From NCBI GenBank assembly GCA_021295955.1, contig JAGWBJ010000014.1:38829-102828 (forward strand): a stretch of 64,000 bases of DNA, read 5' to 3'. Positions 16,326-23,618 of the stretch are shown here, in pieces; positions within the stretch are counted from its first letter, which is position 1, and each line of letters opens with the position of its first letter. The notes beneath the pieces are model-generated. The model had not been told where the DNA came from. It did no database searches and worked only from the letters and a program-made list of their open reading frames with translations. A program made the translations under genes and the position numbers. This stretch comes from Dehalococcoidia bacterium. GTDB taxonomy: Bacteria > Chloroflexota > Dehalococcoidia > Lucifugimonadales > JAGWBF01.

Positions 16326-17224
16326 GAGCCCCTGGGGATGGGCGTGCCGGGCGTGTTGACCCGGACGGTATAGACCGAAGTCCGGGCCGTCAGGAACAGG
16401 GTGCGGTTGTCCGATCCGCCCCAGGCGCAGTTGGCGGGCACCTCGTCGGTGCGCAGGTCCCCAACGTGGTTGCCGTCCCTGTCGTAGACCTGGGTGCCCC
16501 CGTTGCCGGTGCACCACACGCGGCCATCCATGTCCACCTTCATGCCGTCGGGCACCCCCGGCAGGTCAGACGACATGTCGGCGAAGATGCGGTTGTTGCT
16601 CAGAGAGCCGTCGGCGGCCACGTCGAAGGCCCGGATAAGCCGGTGGGTGCACACCTCACCCCGCTCCTCCTCCTTCAGGCAGTCCAGGTTCTTCCGGCTT
16701 ATGGCCACGTAGAGGATGGACTCGTCGGGGGAGAAGGCCAGGCCATTGGGATACTCGCACTCGTCGGTGCCCAGGCCCATCTTGCCGTCCGGCGAGACCG
16801 TGTACACCCCGGCGAACTTGATCTCCCGCTCCTCCATTGGCACGCGGCCGCCGGGGTCGGTGAAGAAGATGGTCCCGTCGGAGCGGCCCACCACGTCGTT
16901 GGGAGCCGTGAGACGCTTGCCCTCCCACCTGTCGGCCACGACCGTCATCGCCCCTTCCCCATCGAAACGGACCACTCGCCTGGCGGCCATCTGGCACATC
17001 AACAGGCGGCCCTGCTTGTCAAAGGTCAAGCCGTTGCCGCCCTGGGTGTTCTCCATCGCCACGTAGGGGGACTGGCCGGGCGCCCACTTCAGCAGGTGGT
17101 TGTTGGGAATGTCGCTGAAGTACAGGTAGCTGTCCGGGTGCCAGACCGGGCCCTCGGTGAAGCCGAACCCCGACGCCAGCTTCTCGGGCTCTCCCCTTAC
17201 TATCGACGATAGCTGGTCGCTCAT
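16322..17224 (-). CDS. SMP-30/gluconolactonase family lactonase
   Basis: This 300-residue six-bladed beta-propeller has the metal-site segments FTEGPVW (Glu), APNDVV (Asn), YPNGLAF and VPDGMKVD, all typical of SMP-30/Cgr1/gluconolactonase enzymes that hydrolyse sugar lactones or related esters. There is no signal peptide. ATG 17224 follows a CCGGAGGTG site. The stop codon overlaps that of the ThDP gene in the CTAG at 16322-16325. A possible promoter on the minus strand (TTGCTA, 18 bases, TACAAT) lies near 17316-17345. Confidence 0.9.
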   Translation of the reverse strand: MSDQLSSIVRGEPEKLASGFGFTEGPVWHPDSYLYFSDIPNNHLLKWAPGQSPYVAMENTQGGNGLTFDKQGRLLMCQMAARRVVRFDGEGAMTVVADRWEGKRLTAPNDVVGRSDGTIFFTDPGGRVPMEEREIKFAGVYTVSPDGKMGLGTDECEYPNGLAFSPDESILYVAISRKNLDCLKEEERGEVCTHRLIRAFDVAADGSLSNNRIFADMSSDLPGVPDGMKVDMDGRVWCTGNGGTQVYDRDGNHVGDLRTDEVPANCAWGGSDNRTLFLTARTSVYTVRVNTPGTPIPRGS

Positions 17225-17378
17225 GGGAACACCTCCGGTGAAATCATATCTCCGGCACCCGTCCAGTCTCTTGTCCAGGCCGCGATTCTCTGGTATACGG
17301 CCTGGATACGCCTAAACGAATTGTACTTCATTCGACTCGGTCATAGCAAAGCTTGTACGGGCTTGACGTGCTATTCGG

Positions 17379-17407
17379 TTGACCGCGTGCGGGGGCGGCG
17401 GTACAAT
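17379..17407 (+). promoter_or_regulatory. Promoter of the VOC gene
   Basis: TTGACC (17379-17384), 17 bases, TACAAT (17402-17407). A second TTGACG lies 16 bases further upstream. Transcription would start near 17414, leaving a leader of about 70 bases before the ATG. Confidence 0.65.
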
Positions 17408-17483
17408 ACCAGTTACTTGAAGCCGACCTCTTTCCGGACTGCTCTTTCCGGAGCGGAGGAGGCACGCCAGCAGGAGGTGTCGA

Positions 17484-17927
17484 ATGGCTACCAGGACACA
17501 GGACTGGACCGCGACGGTGACCGAGCCCCTGGTGAGGATTACGGAAATGGACCACATAGTCATCCGGTGCCAGGACGTGGAGAGGTCCCTCAAGTTCTAC
17601 GCCGAGGTCTTGGGCATGCCCACCGAGCGCGTGGACCAGTGGCGGGCCGGCGACGTCATGTTCCCGTCGGTCCGGCTGAACGCCGACACCATCATCGACT
17701 TCTTCGCCACCAAGCAGGAGCCCATCGGCAAGGACGGGATCAAGAACCAGGACCACTTCTGCATGGTCATCGAGCCGCAGGACATGGATGAGCTTCGCCG
17801 CAAGTTCGAGGCCCTCGGGGTGGACATACAGACCGGCCCCGGCAAGCGTTGGGGCTCCCACGGCGACGGCATCTCCCTCTACATCTACGACCCCGACGAC
17901 AACGTGGTGGAGCTTCGCCACTACTAG
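17484..17927 (+). CDS. VOC-family (glyoxalase/dioxygenase-fold) protein
   Basis: This 147-residue protein has paired beta-alpha-beta-beta-beta modules: MDHIVIRCQDVERSLKFYAEVLGM at residues 16-39, then DHFCMVIEPQDMDELRRKFEALGVDI, ending ISLYIYDPDDNVVELRHY. The first His, the central His and the late Glu are the usual metal ligands of glyoxalase I-like enzymes. AGGAGGTG precedes the ATG. The gene stands alone; the substrate is unknown. Confidence 0.88.
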   Translation: MATRTQDWTATVTEPLVRITEMDHIVIRCQDVERSLKFYAEVLGMPTERVDQWRAGDVMFPSVRLNADTIIDFFATKQEPIGKDGIKNQDHFCMVIEPQDMDELRRKFEALGVDIQTGPGKRWGSHGDGISLYIYDPDDNVVELRHY

Positions 17928-17948
17928 GCACGACGGCACCGCTCCGCC

Positions 17949-18069
17949 CGGTCCACAGGGACCGAGGGGAGCACATGCAGGTACGAGTAGAACAGCAGGG
18001 GCCGCTCCGGCGGCCCCGTGCAGTTTCCCGCCCGAGGACGGGTGAGAGCTCCCCTGGGCGAATAACCCA
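17949..18069 (+). ncRNA. Structured-RNA candidate, possibly a T-box-like relic
   Basis: The gap between the convergent VOC and comEC genes contains four perfect hairpins in a row: CGGTCC/GGACCG with loop ACAG (17949-17964), GGGGCCGC/GCGGCCCC with loop TCCG (17998-18017), CCCG/CGGG with loop AGGA (18031-18042) and TGGG/CCCA (18055-18069). An alternative outer stem pairs CAGGGG (17996-18001) with CCCCTG (18051-18056). In plus-strand order, ACGAGTAG, GGGTGAGAGC and CGAATAACCC resemble stem I landmarks of actinobacterial-type T-box leaders. No T-box TGGNACC and no downstream synthetase gene follow, so it would be a relic, or simply an unrelated structured 3' end. Confidence 0.3.
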
Positions 18070-18100
18070 CCGGGTATGACAGCCGTCGCTGCGGCCTCCT

Positions 18101-20560
18101 CTACTTGCCGGTCTTTACCCACAGCCGCTCCCCGTCGCTAACGAACTCCACATCTCCGTGAAGGGCCGTCGAGTACACGCGCTCTTGGGGCAGCATGGCC
18201 ACGAGCCTCTGGAGCACCTCCGAGTGGGGGTGGCCGTAGGGATTGTCGGCGCCGGCGGATATGACCGCCGCCCGCGGCGCCGCAGCCGCGAGGAATCCGG
18301 CGCCGCTCGACGAACGGCTCCCGTGGTGGGAGACCTTCAATACCGTGCTCCGTAGGTCCTGCCCGGAACGCAGCAGGCGCCCCTCGGCCTCGGACTCGAT
18401 GTCCCCCGTCAGGAGGAAGCTGACGCCTCCGTGTACCAAGCGGATGACTACGCTGGCGTCGTTCAAGTCCGAAGACATCCCCGCGCGTGGAGGGCCCTCC
18501 GGGTTCAATACCTGCAGGAAGGTGGACGGCCCCAGGGCGATGGTTCGGCCCTCGAGGGCCATGACCCTTCGAGGGGCCTCCTCCTCCACCGCCCTCTGCC
18601 ATTCCAGATAGGGGGCGGTGGTCGACGCCATACCGGTGTCGGCGACCGCATCGACGTCGTACCGGTGCAGGACCTCCGGAAGGCCGCCCAGGTGGTCCTC
18701 GTCCGGATGGGTGAGGACCACCAGGTCCAAGTCACGGTCCCGACCGGACAGGTGTCGCCCCAGGGCCCGGGTCGCGCCCTGCACGTGGGGTCCGCCGTCT
18801 ACGAGCGCCTTCGCTCCTTCGGGTGAGACGACCAGTATGGCGTCGCCCTGTCCCACGTCGAGGAAGTGAACGTGGAGCATACCATCGCTCCCGTCCACTA
18901 CCTCGTGCCACAGGATGCCCGCCAGGACCGCCAGCCCCACGAACGCCCCCAGCATCCAGGCGGATGGCAGCACGTTTCGGCCGCCCGGAGCCCCCTTCCC
19001 CCAGCCGGAGGGCAGGCCCGCCGCCCACGACCTCAGCCGGCGCCACGTCTCCCCCGGCGCTCCCATCCGCCACACCAGCAGCGCCAGGGCCCCGTAGTAG
19101 AGCCACACCAGGAGCCCGTTGAACGCGGGTACCGGGACCGTCCCTCCCGGCGCCAGGGAGGCCAGGTGCACCAGCCTGATGAGGTACTCCAGCGGGACCC
19201 ACGCCAGCCATCCCAGCACCTGCCCCAGCCCGGGATGAATCGCGGCGCCGATGGTGGCGCCCAGGGACAGCACCAACAGCGGAGGCATGGCGGGCAGGGC
19301 CAACACGGTGGCCGGAATTCCCAAGGTCGGCACCTGGTGAAAGTTGAAGGCGACCAGGGGCAACGTGGCCAGCGTGGCGGCAAGGCTCACGGCGACGGCA
19401 GCCATGCACCATCTGGCCGGGCCGCGCCACCACGGCTCGGCGCCCGAGGCGCCTCTCGGGCCGGGTTCCAACCAGGATGTGTACCATGTGAGCAGAAGGG
19501 CGATGCCGGCCACCGCGGTAAAGCTGAGCTGGAAGGACAAGTCCCGCAAAACGGATGGGTCCTTCCCGGCCATCACCGCGGCGGCGAGAGCCAGGGCGGG
19601 AAGGATGGTCCTCGGCCTGCCGGCCAGAATGGCCAGCAGGTACACGCTGCCCATGATGGCGGCCCTCTCCACCGACGGGGACAGGCCGCTAAGCAGGGCG
19701 TAGCCCCAAATGGCCGCCAGCGGCAGGATCAGGTACACCTGCCGCCTCCGGCCCAGCACCCACGCTCCGGCGGCCGTCGACAGCACAAGAACGGTCCCCA
19801 CGTGAAGCCCCGAGATAGCCAGCAGATGGGACGTGCCCGTATTCCGGAAATCCTCGGCCGTGTTCTCCGGTATCCGGTCCCTCAGCCCAAGGAGCAGCGC
19901 CTGGGCCAGGGAGGCCTGGGGTTCGGGAAGGGCCTCGTCCAGCTTGTGGGAGACCCGCCGCCGCGCCTCATACAGGAAGGCCCGCGCGGGGTTGCCGCCG
20001 CCCTCCTCCAGGAGGGCCACGCGATCGGGAAAGGGCACGACGAATGCGATGCCCTGGGCCGCCAGGTACTTCCGGTAGTCGAACTCTCCGAGGTCCGGGG
20101 GCGCCTCCAGCCTGCCCTCGACCTCCAGCAGGTCTCCGTACCGGAAGTAGGGAGACTCCCTTTCCTCCACCAGCTCGGCAGTGGGCCTGGCCCGCACCAG
20201 CACCCGGCCCTCATCCCCGGTCCATCCCCCGCCCAGGTCCATCTCCACGACCCTCAGGGTGAACCCCACGGCCCGGCCCGAGATCTCCGGGTCCGTGGCG
20301 ACGAACCCACGCAACGACGCCGCCTGGGGCTGAGGGACGTCCAGCCTGGCCGGCCCCCCGGAGGCCTCCACCCTGACCAGGCCCGCGACGAGGACGAGCC
20401 CCAGAAGTCCGGGCCAAAGGGGCAGTCCCGTTACTCTGAGCAGGCCGACCAGGCAGGCGGCGGCCACGGCGAAGAGGACCGAGGGCCCCAAGCCGGCCTC
20501 CAGATGAAGCCCGGCCAGGAGGCCGGCGGTCCAGGCGCCGGACAGGAGCACCAGCGTCAT
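18101..20560 (-). CDS. comEC: ComEC/Rec2-family DNA uptake channel
   Basis: This 819-residue protein has the full ComEC layout: N-terminal helices, a DUF4131/OB-like domain (about residues 30-170), the multi-helix competence domain (about 200-500, with FRNTGTSHLLAISGLHVG) and a C-terminal metallo-beta-lactamase domain (FLDVGQGDAILVVS, VLTHPDEDHLGGL, VSHHGS). It moves single-stranded DNA across the inner membrane during transformation; the lactamase domain is a proposed nuclease. No other competence genes are in the window. ATG 20560 gives normal length. Confidence 0.93.
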   Translation of the reverse strand: MTLVLLSGAWTAGLLAGLHLEAGLGPSVLFAVAAACLVGLLRVTGLPLWPGLLGLVLVAGLVRVEASGGPARLDVPQPQAASLRGFVATDPEISGRAVGFTLRVVEMDLGGGWTGDEGRVLVRARPTAELVEERESPYFRYGDLLEVEGRLEAPPDLGEFDYRKYLAAQGIAFVVPFPDRVALLEEGGGNPARAFLYEARRRVSHKLDEALPEPQASLAQALLLGLRDRIPENTAEDFRNTGTSHLLAISGLHVGTVLVLSTAAGAWVLGRRRQVYLILPLAAIWGYALLSGLSPSVERAAIMGSVYLLAILAGRPRTILPALALAAAVMAGKDPSVLRDLSFQLSFTAVAGIALLLTWYTSWLEPGPRGASGAEPWWRGPARWCMAAVAVSLAATLATLPLVAFNFHQVPTLGIPATVLALPAMPPLLVLSLGATIGAAIHPGLGQVLGWLAWVPLEYLIRLVHLASLAPGGTVPVPAFNGLLVWLYYGALALLVWRMGAPGETWRRLRSWAAGLPSGWGKGAPGGRNVLPSAWMLGAFVGLAVLAGILWHEVVDGSDGMLHVHFLDVGQGDAILVVSPEGAKALVDGGPHVQGATRALGRHLSGRDRDLDLVVLTHPDEDHLGGLPEVLHRYDVDAVADTGMASTTAPYLEWQRAVEEEAPRRVMALEGRTIALGPSTFLQVLNPEGPPRAGMSSDLNDASVVIRLVHGGVSFLLTGDIESEAEGRLLRSGQDLRSTVLKVSHHGSRSSSGAGFLAAAAPRAAVISAGADNPYGHPHSEVLQRLVAMLPQERVYSTALHGDVEFVSDGERLWVKTGK

Positions 20561-20600
20561 GGGCCTCCTTCCCCCTGGAGCCTGCCAGCCGGCTCCGACC

Positions 20601-20629
20601 TTGACGGCCCTGAGTCCGGGGCCTATATT
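20601..20629 (+). promoter_or_regulatory. Promoter of the NHL-repeat gene
   Basis: TTGACG (20601-20606), 17 bases, TATATT (20624-20629). The start would fall near 20636, giving a short leader with AGGAGGG before ATG 20659. Confidence 0.65.
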
Positions 20630-20658
20630 GACCCAGAACCATTGGGCAGGAGGGAGAC

Positions 20659-21549
20659 ATGGCGACGGTCGGCTCCGGCAAATACACCTACGAGCTCGTC
20701 GAAGATTGGGCCAAGCTCCCCGAAGGCTGGGTCCTGGGGCAGACGGGCATCGTCACCGACTCCCAGGACCGAGTATACCTCTTCAACCGCGGCGAACACC
20801 CGTTGGTGGTCCTGGACCGGCACGGCAACTTCCTGGCTTCCTGGGGAGAGGGGACGCTACCGGACGCCCACGGGATGTTCATCGACTCCGAGGAAAATCT
20901 GTACATGCCCGTCAAGAGCTCCCACGTCGTCCTCAAGTACACGTCCGACGGCAACCTGCTCATGACCCTCGGGACCTGGGACCAGCCCTCGGACACGGGT
21001 TGGTCGGGCAACTACCTGGAGACGGCGGCGCGGGCCGCCGGGCCCTTCAACGCGCCCGCCGACGTGGCCCTGGCCGCCCACGGCGACCTGTACATAGCCG
21101 ACGGCTACGGCAACGCCCGGGTGCACCGGTTCACCCCCGACGGCAGGCTGCTCCACTCCTGGGGAGCGCCGGGAAAGACCGGGGCAGGCGAGTTCCACAT
21201 CCCCCACGGGGTCTGGGTGCACACGGACGGCCGGGTCTTCGTGGCCGACCGGGAGAACGACCGGGTCCAGATATTCGACCCCGACGGCAGGTATCTGGAC
21301 CAGTGGACGGGCTTCCGGCGACCCTGCGACTTCTACATCGACTCCGACGAGGCCGTCTACATCCCGGAGCTGGACGCCTTCATGAGCATCGTGGACATAC
21401 AGGGCAACGTCCTTGCCCGCTGGGACCCTCCAACTCCGGGCCCCGATGGGACGGGCGGCCACGCCGTGTGGGTCGATTCCCACGGCGACCTGTACGTCAA
21501 CCGCAACCTGGAGGGGCAACGACTGCTCAAGTACCGGCTCTGCGGCTAG
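20659..21549 (+). CDS. NHL-repeat beta-propeller protein
   Basis: This 296-residue protein is built of NHL-type repeats, for example DSQDRVYLFNRGEHPLVVLDRHGNFLASWG, HGDLYIADGYGNARVHRFTPDGRLLHSWG and DGRVFVADRENDRVQIFDPDGRYLDQW. It resembles the peptidyl-alpha-hydroxyglycine alpha-amidating lyase group, but propellers of this kind have many roles and I do not assign an activity. There is no clear signal peptide, so it is probably cytoplasmic. It is followed after 63 bases by a transporter gene on the same strand. Confidence 0.8.
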   Translation: MATVGSGKYTYELVEDWAKLPEGWVLGQTGIVTDSQDRVYLFNRGEHPLVVLDRHGNFLASWGEGTLPDAHGMFIDSEENLYMPVKSSHVVLKYTSDGNLLMTLGTWDQPSDTGWSGNYLETAARAAGPFNAPADVALAAHGDLYIADGYGNARVHRFTPDGRLLHSWGAPGKTGAGEFHIPHGVWVHTDGRVFVADRENDRVQIFDPDGRYLDQWTGFRRPCDFYIDSDEAVYIPELDAFMSIVDIQGNVLARWDPPTPGPDGTGGHAVWVDSHGDLYVNRNLEGQRLLKYRLCG

Positions 21550-21612
21550 AGGCCTCATGCACGTGATCCAAGCCGGCGTGCCTACCCTGCTACGGGCCGG
21601 CGAAGAGTAGCC

Positions 21613-22857
21613 TTGGAGGAGCGGAAGCCAGGGCCTGTCGCGGTGGCCTCCTGGGTCTCCTACGACATCGCCAACACCGTCTTCTGGGTCGGCGTCGTCG
21701 GCCTCGCCTTCCCCCTGTGGCTGACCAACGACCAGGGCGGCGACGACGCCATGTTCGGGTACACCATGTCCGCCACGATGGCCGTGGTGCTGGTGGTCTC
21801 ACCCTTCTGCGGCTCCTATTCGGACCAGACGGGCAGGCGCATCCCCCTGCTCCTGGCCACGACCCTGCTGTGCATCGCCGTCACCCTTGTCATAGATACC
21901 GGCGGGACCCTCATGTCCCTGGGGCTGTTCGCCCTGGCCCTGTGGTCCATGGAGCTGGGGACGGTGTTCTACAACTCCCTGCTCACCGAGGTGAGCACCC
22001 TTGCCAACCGGGGGTTCGTCGCAGGCATGGGGGTGGGCATCGGCTACCTGGGCTCCTTCCTGGCCGTGGGCACCGCCCTCCTGGTCTCCGACCGTTGGGG
22101 ATACGTGGCGGTCTTTCGCATCATCGCCGTGCTGTTCCTTCTGTTCGCGCTGCCCATATTCCTGTTCCTGAGGGAACGGGCGGCAGACGTGCGCCCCGCC
22201 ACCGTCCTCGAACGGGCCGGTGAGGCGTGGCGCCAGCTCTCTTCCAACCTGCGTAGCCTGGGCCGCTTCCCGGGGCTGCGCACGTACCTGCTCTCCCGGT
22301 TCCTGTTCGGCATCGGCATAAGCACGGGCACCGGATTCGCCGTCATCTACGCCTCGGACACCATCGGGTTGACCGACCGGGAGATCCAGGTGGTCATGGT
22401 CGCCGGCATCTCGGTGGCCATCCCCTGCAGCTTGCTCTGGGGCAGGCTGGTGGACAGGATTGGAGCGTCCGCCGTCCTCGTCGCCGGGCTCCTCGGGTGG
22501 GTGGTGCTGCTGCTCATCGCCCTGGCCATTCCCGTGCTCTCCTGGACCACCAACCTGTGGTGGGCGGTGGGTATTCTCACGGGCCTGTCCATCTCCTGCG
22601 TGTTCACCGCCGACCGGCCGATGATCATGAGCTTCTCTCCCCCCGAGTACGTGGGAGAGTTCTTCGGGCTCCACGGCATGGTGGGAAAGCTGGCGCGTGT
22701 CATCGGCTACTTCATGTGGGCCGTCATCTCGGTCACCCTGGGCTTCGGCCAGCCCGCCGCGGTCGTGAGCCTCCTGGTGTGTCTCGTGCTGGCGTGCGTG
22801 CTGCTCACGAGGCTGGGGACGCCGGCCCCGGCCCTGGCGGCCGAACCGGCGGAATGA
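21613..22857 (+). CDS. MFS transporter, UMF1-like
   Basis: This 414-residue membrane protein has about 12 helices. The opening ASWVSYDIANTVFWVGVVGLAFPLW and the loop SYSDQTGRRIPLL are typical of the UMF1/Atg22-like branch of the major facilitator superfamily; GRLVDRIGAS is the second-half counterpart. The start is a TTG with only a weak purine stretch upstream, and GTG 21643 is an alternative. It is followed after 13 bases by the duplicated alpha/beta-barrel gene, so the two are probably co-transcribed. The substrate is unknown. Confidence 0.85.
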   Translation: MEERKPGPVAVASWVSYDIANTVFWVGVVGLAFPLWLTNDQGGDDAMFGYTMSATMAVVLVVSPFCGSYSDQTGRRIPLLLATTLLCIAVTLVIDTGGTLMSLGLFALALWSMELGTVFYNSLLTEVSTLANRGFVAGMGVGIGYLGSFLAVGTALLVSDRWGYVAVFRIIAVLFLLFALPIFLFLRERAADVRPATVLERAGEAWRQLSSNLRSLGRFPGLRTYLLSRFLFGIGISTGTGFAVIYASDTIGLTDREIQVVMVAGISVAIPCSLLWGRLVDRIGASAVLVAGLLGWVVLLLIALAIPVLSWTTNLWWAVGILTGLSISCVFTADRPMIMSFSPPEYVGEFFGLHGMVGKLARVIGYFMWAVISVTLGFGQPAAVVSLLVCLVLACVLLTRLGTPAPALAAEPAE

Positions 22858-22870
22858 GGGAGGTCGCTAT

Positions 22871-23605
22871 ATGGAAAACAGCGGGGAAACCACCGGACTC
22901 CTGCTCATGGTGCAGATCAACTGCGACCCGAGGCACTGGAGGGAGTTCAACACCTGGTACAACAACCACCTGCCCAACTTCCTACGCGTGCCCGGCTACC
23001 TCTGGGCCCAACGGTATGTGGGCCTGGACGACCCGACCAGGTTCACGGCCCTGTACGGCATAAGGGGCCGCGAGGACCTGGACTCCCTGTACCTGTGGGA
23101 CGGCCCGACGGTCCATCCCATCGTCAAGGGCGAGTACGCCGGGTTCCTGGGCCTCCAGGGCATGTCCGACCGTCTGGCCAACGTATACGAGCAGATCAGC
23201 GGCACGCCCCTCAGGGGCCCGCTGCTGACCTCGGACCGGCCCCTGAGCCTGGTGACCGCCGACGTGGACCCGGTGTACGAAGAGGAGTGGGACCGCTGGT
23301 ACACCGAGTCCCACGTGCCCAACCTGCTCAAGGTCCCCGGGTACGTGATGGCCGGACGCTTTCGGACCCTGGACCACCCCGCCGTGCGCAGGTTCAACTC
23401 CGGCCCCAAGTACCTGGCCCTGTACGAGTGCGAGAGCGAGGACGCCATCGACCGAAACCTCCGGCGCGGGGACAACATGCACCCCGAGGCCCGGGCGGAG
23501 CTGGACCGATGGATAAGCTACGGCATCCCCAAGGTCAGCCGGTTCCGCTGGGGGTTTCACCGTATGATCTCCAAGCACTACAAGTGGGAACCTGGGGCGG
23601 CGTAG
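22871..23605 (+). CDS. Tandem dimeric alpha/beta-barrel (EthD-like) protein
   Basis: This 244-residue protein consists of two copies of one ferredoxin-like module. Copy 1 (about residues 9-105) has EFNTWYNNHLPNFLRVPGY and copy 2 (about 118-230) has EWDRWYTESHVPNLLKVPGY. The shared W-Y-x-x-x-H-x-P-N-x-L-x-V-P-G-Y motif suggests a conserved functional site in each half. The fold is that of the dimeric alpha/beta barrel superfamily, where two modules pair to make one barrel. GAGGGAGG precedes the ATG. The function is not recognised; its position behind an MFS transporter suggests small-molecule metabolism. Confidence 0.65.
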   Translation: MENSGETTGLLLMVQINCDPRHWREFNTWYNNHLPNFLRVPGYLWAQRYVGLDDPTRFTALYGIRGREDLDSLYLWDGPTVHPIVKGEYAGFLGLQGMSDRLANVYEQISGTPLRGPLLTSDRPLSLVTADVDPVYEEEWDRWYTESHVPNLLKVPGYVMAGRFRTLDHPAVRRFNSGPKYLALYECESEDAIDRNLRRGDNMHPEARAELDRWISYGIPKVSRFRWGFHRMISKHYKWEPGAA

Positions 23606-23611
23606 TATAAT
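23606..23611 (+). promoter_or_regulatory. TATAAT -10 box giving a leaderless transcript
   Basis: A perfect TATAAT begins one base after the stop of the preceding gene and ends 7 bases before the ATG at 23619. No Shine-Dalgarno sequence fits between them. Transcription should start at or next to the ATG, so the STAND gene is probably translated from a leaderless mRNA. No good -35 is visible. Confidence 0.65.
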
Positions 23612-23618
23612 ACGGGCC

